Assembly: GCA_011800805.1 (NCBI GenBank)
Contig: MPNW01000047.1
Location: 120,735 to 184,734 of the forward strand
Length of the DNA: 64,000 nucleotides
Source: Hirudo medicinalis
Lineage: Eukaryota; Annelida; Clitellata; Hirudinida; Hirudinidae
Reading direction: 5' to 3'
The notes below the pieces were generated by a model, which worked only from the letters and a program-made list of their open reading frames with translations, was not told the DNA's origin and did not search any database. Below are positions 47,884 to 59,000 of the stretch, one piece after another. The position numbers and the translations under genes were made by a program. How positions within the stretch are numbered: the stretch's first letter is position 1; every line of letters starts with the position of its first letter.

Positions 47884-48480
47884 GTTAGGCATCCAAGACG
47901 CTCGTAACGATGCCAAAACATTAGGCAAAGCAACGGCAACAGCACTATGCAGAACAGTAGACGTATATGGACTCAGGTATTTTTCCAATGGATGAAAGTA
48001 AACAATTCCGTCGCGGAACCCTAACCCTCAAAAGCAGAAAGAAAAAGTCAAGGCCCTGTAGCGACAGCGACAATGACGACGAAGACGAGTTTGCTACAAA
48101 GTTTATTTACAACAACGGCAACAATGTTTCGACTGACAACAAAACTGCTGGAGTAGCAGCGTAGCGACGTAGCCGGAAGAGTAGGAGAGAGAAGGGAAGA
48201 ATGCCCTGGCGTAGCTTCTTAAACAGCCAGTCAGGACAAAGGAGGATGTCCACAAACAAAGGATTCGCGCCTGGCAAGTCATCGCTGATAGGGTTAGGAT
48301 CAGCACGTGATTATGATGGATGTGCGATCCTACAGCCCTCATTATAAACTGGAGGGGAGTATTCTCTGAGGAATCATGGAAATGTTGGAGTCTTGAGGAG
48401 GCTATTCATGTGTATCTCTATCAAAACCATGCAGGAGACGTGCAAGATTCAAGATTATTCACATTCATTATCGAACATTC
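47884..48480 (+). pseudogene. LINE remnant, right part
   Basis: Continues the element interrupted at 43,879. Broken frames contain VDVRSYSPHYKLE-like and WKCWSLEEAIHVYLY segments, typical of the C-terminal part of R2-like LINE proteins, among acidic low-complexity sequence (SDSDNDDEDEF). Many stops. Confidence 0.45.
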
Positions 48481-48986
48481 AAGATTAACGTCTTGAAAGG
48501 CAGAAGATAATAACACACTTTGTTGATGGACATAAATTGTAGGAATGATTTGCTGAAGTCCTTTCTCTACGGTCTGACGGGATCTTCCAGACCCGTGTGT
48601 GGACCAAAAAAATTTTACGAATTGGATTTCTTAAACATGTCTGTTATGTTTTATTTGGCTGTACTAATAAAAGGTTGTAAATAATAATAGTAATAATAAT
48701 AATATATCAAGAATTATTGAAAATATCATCACTAAAAATAAAATGCTTAGAATGTTATTTTAAATAATATTTGAATATTTTGTGTTTCTGCAAACATGTT
48801 CTCATCTGTTGCAATGGTTCCTAGGCGCTCGTACAAATTTCGTCGGCGGTACGCAAAGTTTAAATCAAGTTGGGAAGCCTTTGATTTGCCAAAGAATAAC
48901 GAGCTGTTGGCTTAGACTTTTGTATTGGTAGTGTCGTACATATTCATTGTTCATGAACATAGGAAGGTTTCTTTCGCTTGGAATAA

Positions 48987-51900
48987 ATGGCCCGTCAGAA
49001 ATGGAGCAGAGAAACTGAATATGTTTTAGCTTGTGTTGGGAATGCCGTTGGGCTTGGAAATTTATGGAGATTCCCCTATCTTTGCTATAGCAGTGGAGGA
49101 GGTAATAAATTGATTTCATAATAAGATAAATTGAAAAATTCTTTGTTTTCTATTGTCAAAGGTGCATTTCTTATCCCATACTTTGTAATGCTTTTTATAT
49201 GTGGAATACCATTATTGTACATGGAACTAGCAGTTGGCCAATTGACAAAAAGGGGTCCTGTTGGAGCCATGATGTCTTTGTGTCCATTGTTTCAAGGTTT
49301 TTTTTTAAAGTGGTTTCCCCAATGTCTACTTATAGTTGTGAATCATGTTTGCGCTTACATTTGTAATCTTATTCATCATTTTGGTTCTAGGTGTTGGCCT
49401 TTCAACTGTTTTTCTGAGTTTCTTTTTAGCCACATATTACAATGTGATTTTGTCATGGGCATTATATTTCTTGTTTAGTTCTTTTGTGAGCCCTCTTTCA
49501 TGGTCTTCATGCAATAATTCTTGGAATAAGGTAGAAACTTGTTGGAGCAAAGAAAACATTTCTGAAAAGACAAACAATTCAGAATCATCAGTTGTTCAGT
49601 TTTTCAGGTGTGAAACTTGTACTCCATTAATTCACAAATATAAATATAAAAATTTAGAATATAAATTTCTTATGTTATTGTATAATTTCAACATCTTAGA
49701 TTTAAGGTTCTTCATCAGTCTTCTGGCATTGAAGATCCAGTTAATATTCAGTGGGAGCTTGCTTTACTGTTATTGGTCACCTGGATCATTGTTTACTTAT
49801 GTATTTTTAAAGGTATCAAGTGGACAGGAAAGGTTGAATTATAAATATTTGAGTTTAATGATAAAGAAAAGATCTATTTTAAAAATCATTTTAGATTGTA
49901 TACGTCACAGCAACTTTCCCATATTTTATCATCCTTTTCATGCTATTTTATGGATTAAATCTGCCAGGCTCTTTTAGGGGTATTAAATATTTCTTACAGC
50001 CAGATTGGGAATTGCTGAAATCTCCTAAGGTTGACATTATGCATTTTTGACATCTTTTGACTAGTTACAAAAAATGAAATTTCTTTTGTGATCACAGGTC
50101 TGGATATATGCTGCTGCTCAAAATTTTAATTCCATAGGAATAGCTTTTGGCTCAATGATTACATTTGCAAGTTATAGCGACAGGAACAACAACATTTTCA
50201 GGTGTGAGTTATCAGTGCTCAGGGAGCATCAACTTAATTTGATAAAATCATGTATAATTACTGTATATGATGTGGCAGAGATTCTCTCTTTGTGTGTATT
50301 CTGAACTCCAGCACAAGCATTTTGGCAGGCTTTGCCGTCTTTTCCATTCTAGGCTTTGCCGCCCACAATTTGCAAGCAGATGTGAAAGATGTTGTAGAAC
50401 AAGGTGAAGAAAATCATATTGTTTTACTATGTCATATATATTATTTTGCTACATTATAAAGTTCATATTATTATTGATTATAATTCTTATTGTATCAATT
50501 TATTATATTCCCACTCAAGCTTTGCCCTTGGAAATTGCATGCTTTCACTTTTGTTACATTTTTATTCTGAAGAATGACTCAGATTTTTGTTGTTGTTAGG
50601 ACCAGGATTGGTGTTTCAAATTTATCCTGAGGCCTTCAGCTCAATGACTCATCCATGGGGAAATATCCTTGCCTTTTTCTTCTTCTTAAACGTTCTTTGC
50701 CTCGGCATTGATAGTCAAGTATCTGCCTAAAATTTAATGCAGAGCTTATGAATTCTCTTAATATCTTGAACTAATTCATTTAATTCAACATTCTTAGTTT
50801 GCCTCTGTGGAAGTGGTTGTCACAACTGTTGATGACCATTTAAAGAATTTTCTAAACAAATTTTTCAGTAAAAAGGAGTTCATCACTTTGGTAGTCTGTG
50901 TTGTAGCCTTTGTGTTTGGCCTTCCAAATATAACATTTGTTGGTATCAACCCTTTTTTTTAAATTGTTCATCCATGAAGATGTTCTTTAAATAAAGCTAT
51001 CTATATCTGCAGGGTGGCATCTATTTTTTTAAACTGATTGATTATTACTCATCTGGAGTCTCCCTCATGCTCATTGCATTCTTTGAAGTGATAGCAATTA
51101 CATGGTTTTATGGTATTCTAGACCTAATCCCTTGCTAGATCTTGCATCTAGTAATTTAGTGCAATTAATACAAAATTTCAGGTGCTGGAAAGTTGTCCAA
51201 AGATATAGCTATTATGAATGGAAAAGAACCCTTCCTATACTTTAGAATGTGTTGGTATGTCTTTACTCCACTTCTCATCTTGGTGAGAATTTTTTCATGG
51301 TTTATTTGTCTTAATGTGTCTGTAGTTGTATGATTGCCATGTCATCCAACTCTTCACCCCTTCACATAATCATTTTACTTTTAAGATGATTTTGCATATC
51401 TGAAATTAAAAACAGATTGCAAAAAATTATAAACTTAATAACTTACACATACAAAATTTCTGTTTACAACTCTACTGTAGTTTTTTAATAAAGGAAAAAG
51501 TTTAAAAAATTGAAAATTATTCAAATTTTGACTAAATGACATGCCACTGAATTAATTTGAAAATGTTGTGGCTTTATTTACCAAGACAGCACTTCACCTT
51601 TCATATCTGCAAAAATGTAACTCCTACGGCATGCAGGCTGGCCGAATGGGTTGCGTTCCTGCATGCAGTCTTAACAGCAATATTCGTAACGTGTCATGTT
51701 TGCAACCCAGCCTGCACTGCCAGGGAGCGCCCCCGGGTAGGGCGCTATATAAATGGAATAGATTGATTAAAAAGTGCCTTCACATCCCATTTGGATACAA
51801 AAGGCACTCAAAATATCGGCTAAATACATACATACGGTCATGAAATTCTCAGTTATAATTGCTTCCTGACATCATTTAAACAAATTGATTGTTCTTATTT

Positions 51901-52625
51901 GGATCACTACATAATCAAAACATTCCCTCAGGGAATGGCATATGAGCTTAAGGGGTACTGGAATAGAATTAAGGACATTAATTTTGACTCTGAATGTTAT
52001 CTAACTTCCAAAGTAACATTTTTCCCAAAGCCATCATGAGCAAATTCAAGCACTTTGTCTTGATAAATGTATCTTGTATCACTTCACAATGACATTAATT
52101 ACTCCATTTCCAGACAATCATGATTTTCAATTGGATTGATTACTCTCCATTATCTTATGGTGCATATGCATTCCCAAAGTGGGCTGACATGATCGGATGG
52201 TTTATTGCATCCGCGTCTCTGGCTTGCATTCCGGCAGGGATGATTAAAAGCATATATGAAGCTAGAGGGAACACATTGCTGCAGGTAAAATATCCACTCA
52301 AAGTTTCATTCAGTTCCCAACTTAGTTGTATTCCCAATGTGGAGATTATTGAAAAAGAACTCTTAATGCAGATTGTATAAATCAAACTCAATAAAAATAA
52401 AATGAAAAGATATCAGGAATTTCCATCCCAAATTAAGTTCCACACAAATACTACAATTACAAACGACCATGAACTGATTGCATTGACTGTTCCCGATTGC
52501 AGAAATTCAGAAATTCCATGGTTCAAGCTGAATCTAATCATGATCCTAAAGAAACCATTTCAGGCGAGAAATTATTTCCACTTGGCCCCCCCATGATGGA
52601 CTCCACTCAGTCCACACAACTGTAG
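48987..52625 (+). CDS. SLC6-family Na+/Cl- dependent neurotransmitter or amino-acid transporter
   Basis: Thirteen phase-consistent exons: 48987-49101, 49162-49296, 49391-49607, 49700-49832, 49895-50029, 50098-50201, 50279-50403, 50600-50718, 50798-50938, 51013-51112, 51182-51282, 52114-52284 and 52503-52625, 572 residues with about 12 helices. TM1 has the sodium-site signature [29 protein letters not shown] follows. The second extracellular loop has the paired cysteines (SSCNNSW, ETCW) and N-glycosylation sites. [27 protein letters not shown] and the unwound TM6 ([18 protein letters not shown]) follow. These carriers couple Na+ and Cl- gradients to uptake of GABA, glycine, amines or related solutes. 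Substrate cannot be fixed; [14 protein letters not shown] in TM6 is unlike the classical monoamine set. Introns are mostly 60-200 bp except intron 11, which hosts a SINE. It converges on COPS6. Confidence 0.92.
51628..51832 (+). repeat. SINE family A, copy 5 with the alternative tail
   Basis: A-box region GGCTGGCCGAATGGGTTGCG, B-box region GTCATGTTTGCAACCCAGCC, body GGGTAGGGCGCTATATAAAT. The tail is TTCACATCCCATTTGGATAC, AAAAGGCACTCAAA and CGGCTAAATACATA, as in copy 3. It lies in SLC6 intron 11. Confidence 0.8.
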
Positions 52626-53081
52626 AAAAAAAACTCTATAGAGAATAGCTTTAGATATTAGTAAATCACTTCCAACAGTTTTCATTGCTTAATTTTACTT
52701 TTATCACTTTTTTGCCATATCATCCATGTTAGGGATATTCAACTGCATTTCAAAAAGGGCCAAGTTCATTATTCTTGGTGACGGAGGGCTAGATCTTTTT
52801 GAAATCAGCAGTTGTCATTGATTAGCGTGCACGCCATATTGCCAGTCCCTTTTATATGATCTGCTTTTTGTTTAACTACTTAATTTAACTGATATTATTC
52901 GCTTAGAACTGAGTGTAACAAACTAACCAAACTTACCATATCAGTTAATAAATAATTACAAACCACCAAATTACCAAGATTCTCTTTGAGTGCTGCAGCC
53001 ACTTTTGAAACCCATTGAGTTGTTTTGAAACATTTATTGACTTGTACTAAACATTTTTAGGGTAGTGTTTTTATTGAACAT

Positions 53082-54769
53082 TCAGTAGAGGATGCTCCTG
53101 GTCCTTCTTGTTATGTGGCGCTCGTTAAGCACATTGAATTTGTTAACATACTGAAAAAGAAATAATTTATAATAGGGTTTTTCAAATGTAATGCTTCATG
53201 TCTATAAGCAGCCTTTTTATTACAATCAAATTTCCTACTTTACCTGGTTAATGGTATTACAAGCCTTGGTAAGGACTCCCAAATAAGACATGAGACTCAC
53301 ATCATTGTGTTGCTGTACAAAGTTGAAATCATATCTTAGAATGCTGTCACTAGTAAGTGTTTTTTATCTACTAACCGTATGCAATTCAACCTCGAACTGC
53401 TTTGAATTGAGAACTGGCAGACGGTGACAAAGGCTTCGAGCTTCTCTTAAAATTTCGTGGTTTTTGGTCACCAATCCTTACGCAAAAAAAAAGAATATTA
53501 AGTTTTGATAATTTAAAGAATATTATTTGAGAACTACCATTCTCCATGGCTTTCACATATTCCAGGATGAGAGTGACTCTGCTGTGAAGCATTTTCACGG
53601 CATTGTACTGGGCCATAAGGTGCTGGGCAGCTAAGCATTTTAAAGATAGTCATCAAGGATTATTTTTAAAAATGCTTTAGAAGATTTAGTTAATATTTTA
53701 AAATAATCAAATTTTAAAAACTGAGCGGTACCTGTGCTCGCTTCGCCTGAATCATTAGAGGAGAGTCTGGCTACATGATCCACACCTATTCTCTCGGCTT
53801 CTTCGGTGGCCAAAACGTAAGGTAACTCAACAAACCTCATTTTCGCCTTTAATTAATTCAAAAAATGTGAGGAATGTTTAACAAAAAATAAAAGTTATGA
53901 GACCTCATTGTCAACCACATCAATTACTGATTCATAAATGTTCACAGGCAGCTGAAACAAAGATTAATTTAATTAATAAATCTGCATAAATCTTGACTAA
54001 CACTTGTGAGTTACCTCAGAATGCTGTGCTAAAGGATTAATTTTTAGAAATACTGGACTTTCATTGATCTGACAAACCTAAATAATGACATGACAACTTG
54101 ATTGCTGGAATAGATCAATTTAGAACATGATAAGTATGCAGAAGAGTTTACTCACTTGCTTGTGTATTTTGATATCTAGATCAGCAATAAATTCACCTGT
54201 GCTGTACCAGCCAAGAAAGTCCAACTCACTAAAAACTTGCTTAACTGAAAAAGTATTGAAATAAACTCATAGCATCTGTGTAAAGTATGGCCTTCACTTT
54301 TTATAACATTATTACAATCTTGGGAGTATGAGTCAAACATATTTAGGCGCCTCTGATGATATGCAAATGGCGCATTATAAATTAACTATTATTATATCAA
54401 CATATAAAAAATACTAACATTGGTCCTCTTTCATGTTGTAGTAATCCCTATCAAGAAGTATTTCATCGTCAATTTTGTGAAATAGCAGCTCAAAGGAATT
54501 CATAATCTCAATATTTCTTCCTTTTTGTTTGCCAATTAAGGCACCAAGAACTAAAAGCAAATGAAGAACATGTTTTAGTTAATGCCATATGCTATCTAAA
54601 CAAAAAATCAACCTTGTTCCGCCTTTCCACTTTGGGCTGAGGCTCTGGTCCAATGTTCCGACACATTCATAATAACTAAAGGATGGAGAGAAACACTTAC
54701 ACTGCCACCAGGCAGAGACGACACCGCAGTATTTGTCTTATCTGCGTCAACCTCCATCATACTCGTCAT
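53082..54769 (-). CDS. COPS6: COP9 signalosome subunit 6
   Basis: Ten phase-consistent exons on the minus strand: 54769-54613, 54550-54419, 54244-54156, 54077-54015, 53951-53904, 53846-53732, 53630-53538, 53476-53376, 53312-53244 and 53150-53082, 311 residues (human 327). Landmarks: [106 protein letters not shown]6 is the MPN-minus partner of CSN5. Its MPN domain lacks the JAMM metal ligands and serves structurally. The complex removes NEDD8 from cullins and so tunes SCF-type ubiquitin ligases, in nucleus and cytosol. Intron 2 carries a SINE 3' fragment. COPS6 is convergent with SLC6 and divergent from the two-pore channel. Confidence 0.95.
54342..54390 (+). repeat. SINE family A 3' fragment
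   Basis: GGCGCCTCTGATGATATGCA followed by AATGGCGCATTATAAATT, matching the end at 8,965-9,005. It lies in COPS6 intron 2, antisense to the gene. Confidence 0.5.
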
Positions 54770-56019
54770 ATTCATTAAGTTCTACTAGTAAATTAAAGTA
54801 AAGTGTTATTTTAATCACTACAAAATTGCTATGGTCCTCGGCGACGAAAATATAAACAGATACCAGTTGAACAAATTACTAAATCAGGGATAACCTGACT
54901 GAAATTTCGATCATAAAATTGTAGAATTTTAAATATTAATTAAAGCAATAATAATGTTTTATATTTTTAATTTATATTAAAATTTTTCAACAAAAACGCA
55001 ATATCATATTAATCTTGATATATGATATACAATATTTCGAAAATGTAATTGAAGAAGTAATTGAGTTATTATTAATTTGTGTAATTGAGAAATTGTAATA
55101 TAAGTATAAATACAAAATTGAATAAAGCTATTCTTTTTTTAAAGTTATGGGGTAGCTTATCAGCTTTTATTGCTTCCAAAGTACTTCAGACAAACGTTTT
55201 AAATTTCAGAAATACTTTCCACAAACTTATAAATCCCGGAGGTATTAATGTTTCTAAAGGAGTATATATTGAGTCTTTAATAATAGGTTTCTGAAGATTT
55301 CACAAGTTGATTAACTATGGGTCATTATTGTAACAAAAATTAATTGGGGCGCTGATGATCTATATGTCGTAAATGTTTAACAAAACGTTATGTTAAACAA
55401 AGAGTCACACACCCTACATATGGTGTAAGATCGCTTGTCTTGCCACACATGATTTCTGAGATCAGATTTTGTGGGCGTCGGTTCTAATGTCACCTAGCCA
55501 GGTTGCTTGCGGCAATGGTTATGATACATGCGCTGATACATGTGATATCAGGTAGTTATAAGTCGTTGACCCGGATTTTCTGTGCGGTTTCGATTTTATT
55601 TCCTAGATGTGGGGAGATTACATTAAATTTGCTTTAGGCATCTCAGAAATATAATATATTGTTCGATGCCTTGGTTGAGATTGTAGGGTGGGAATTCATG
55701 AATTACGAGATTTTTAAAGGACTGATGTTAAAAGATGTTTATATTTCAGTAAAAGTAGGATCATACTTTATGTAATTGTTTGAGCTGTTTAACATTAGTG
55801 AACTATTTAAGTTAGTGAAGTTAGATTGATTTCAAGATTTGCAATTATTTATAGTCCTCACAAGACTTTCAACATTTTTCTGACATGCTTATTTGCCAGA
55901 AAGAAATTAGCAAAAAAAAGATTTATGATCTCATTTGACCACTTTTTTTTTTATGATGTCTCAGAGTTCATTTGTGGAAGGAAATCGGCAAAAAGTAACG
56001 ACAGCTTGAGGAATTGGAT
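54770..56019. other. Divergent region between COPS6 and the two-pore channel
   Basis: About 1.25 kb, AT-rich, no exon supported. It must contain both promoters and the 5' UTR of the channel gene. An upstream channel exon is possible, because vertebrate TPC1 has a longer N-terminus than is seen from 56,020. Confidence 0.4.
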
Positions 56020-59000
56020 ATGGACAATTCCTGGCCTGAAACTGAATGGGATGTGCACTACTACGAAGCAAGCGTTTACCTCCATGAAGGGAAAAACAAT
56101 GACAGATTCACCATCAATCCTAGGGATCCTGCCAGGCATTTTGCTTATAAAATCGTCCACAGCACATGGTTCCATCTGCTTAATCTGTTTGCACCTATTT
56201 GTCTCCTTCTTTTGACAATCTTTGAGCCTCCATCCTTAAATTTCATTCACATTTCTTTCTGGGTATTATTTTTTTATCTTGGTTATTCATTTTTATTAAA
56301 TATCATGTCTATTAGTATTTTTGAATATTTGTTGCCTGTTCTTTAAGTGTTTTAGTTAATTGTTTAATTAGATTATGACTGTTAACTTATAAATGCTTAT
56401 TAATAAAATTAGTTAAAGTAATTAAAATTTGAATTTAAATAATTTGATAGATCATTTGATGTTATTTTAGGTTCACGGAATCATAGAAATTTCCATGCTT
56501 TTGATAATTGCTGTTGAGTTGGTAATGAGGCTCAAGTGGCTCGGCATTAAACACTTCATAAGTCACACCAGGACATTACTCAAGGTTGTTCACTGATTTA
56601 ACCTTATTTGTGTTAAATTTATATTATATTATATTATATTATTAATGATACGTTTAAAATGATTACCAAGGTTATTCTCTTTTGGGTCATGTTTGCCGAG
56701 GCCATTGTGTTGATGGTCCGCCAGACCAGTCATTTCCGAGCGACCAGGGCCCTTCGTCCCCTGTTTCTGTTGGACTCATTTTACTGCAGAAACATCAGAC
56801 GGTGGATGTTTTTGGCACTTTTTTTTTATAATTTTACTAAAAGAACACATTAAATGAGTTTTTCAGGTTCATCAGGCAATTGCTGCAATCATTGGCCGCG
56901 ATATTCAACATCTTTTTGCTCTTTATATCCTTCATGTTAATTTTTGCAATTTTGGGTGAGAATGCAATGTGGTCCTTTATGTTATGATTGTTATGTGGTT
57001 TCTTTCTAATTAACATGAAATTCATGTTTATAAGAATTAATAATAGTGCAAATTGAGATGGAAATTGAAAATTGCTACATAAATCATTCATTTAATTTTT
57101 ATTTGATTGTATATAAAGTCATTTAGCATTTGACATGATATTTTTCACAGGTTTTTATCTTTTCTCAAACAATCCTGCTGATACAGTTAAGTTTGACCCT
57201 TAGTAAACATATTAGCCAAAGAAAGATAGATTTTGACTCTTTTTATTTTCAGTATTTCCAAAGTATATCAGATAGCTTTATTAGTCTTTTTATTTTGATG
57301 ACCACTGCAAAGTAAAGTATTCCTAGTTTAACTATTTCTGATTGAAACTTTAACATGCTTGAACACATTTCAGCTTTCCTGATGTCATGCTGCCTTCCTT
57401 CAAAAAATCAAAATGGTCTGCCATTTTCTTTATAATCTACATCAGTATAGAACTTTTCATTTTTATGAACATGGTTGGTTCAACTTTCATTGATTACGTA
57501 ATGAAATTTAATATCGTTGTAATTTTTAATTATGTTAAAATTGGCTCAATTAAATTTCGCTCAAAAGAATGAGCTCGTACGGTTTTTTTAAATATTTGTT
57601 TTCAGTTCATTGCCGTGGTCTACAGTGCCTTCCTGAAAGCTGAGAAAGACAAATTTAAGAAATTATATTTGCATAAAAGGAATGGGTGCATGCTTGCTTA
57701 CAGACTTCTCTCAAATGAGGTATGCCTTCTTGATTTGTTATAAATAGATTTAATTGCTGTAGGAAATAATGCTGAATTCATGCATCCTATTGATTCAGTT
57801 TTTTTTTAGTACGTTGCACTTAATGATGGTGATGATTATAGTTGTTTACTGTAAACTTGATGTTATAAATTAATTGTATTATAAGTTGTAATTGTAGATA
57901 ATCTTAGCAAGTGTAAGTGTTGTGGTGATTACCATCTTACATGATATGAGGTTAATATTATTACAAATCATGAGGATTAAGATCAATGTTGCATATCTGC
58001 TATATGTTGTAATGTATCTTCTGACTTACTCACCTATAACTTGCTATTACTTGATTATTAAATACAAATTGCTTATTTTTATATTTCCAATGATTGTGAC
58101 CAGTAAGTTCTTCAGTCCTTTGACTGTATGTACTTAATGAATGAATGTACTTATTTGTATGTACATAAATGCCATCAATCCTACAAGATATGAGGAAAAC
58201 CATTTATATAGTGCAGCTTCGTAATTGTTCTTGTGGCAGTACAAGTTGTGAATGCAGTACGAGCATTCCTTAACTGCGGCATTGTTCGTGCGGCCTAACT
58301 GTGAACTAAATATGCCTAAATACGAGCTAACTTGAATGTCACCTAAATATTTAATTTTAAATTGTTTTTTTTATGTTGAGTGTTCTGATGGCATTTCCTT
58401 CAAGCATTTCAAGGGTTGCATGAATTATTACAAACCACATATGAGTTGGTGACTTCATTTGGTTTGTGTAATTATTTAATTCTTACAAAAATATTTTTTC
58501 ATGCCAGACTCGAAGGAAGTTTACTTGGTTTTCAAATCACTGGATATCAATGATTCTGGAAAGTTGAGCCAGAATGAATTTATGGGAATATTTGATAACA
58601 TCAAGTTGAGCTGGGAGGTCATAATTTAATTTGAATTGTAAATTGTGCATGCTTAGAAGTATTTGATTTTTCTTAATGTCTTGTTGTGTATTGTTTTTGT
58701 GTTCAGAAAGAAAAGGTGTATGATGTGGAAAACATGACTTATTCAATGAGAGCAAAGACATGTGAGTCCTTTGACACTAATAATAATAATACTAAACTAA
58801 TAATGAGAAGTTTATAAAAATTAATATTTCACTTTCAGGTTTGTTCGGAGTTGTTTCAAACAAATGGTTTAATAATTTCATAAGTAAGAAATTATCATTG
58901 ATGACCATTAGAAACCATTAAACATTGAGGTTCCTTGCAGGTGTCATTATACTGCTGAACTTCCTATGGATCCTTTTTGATTCCATTCGCTTATCAAGTT

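Noticed and set aside
55345..55400. Hammerhead ribozyme core (CTGATGA).
   Set aside because: No GAAA core or flanking helices follow at the right spacing; the same string elsewhere belongs to SINE tails.
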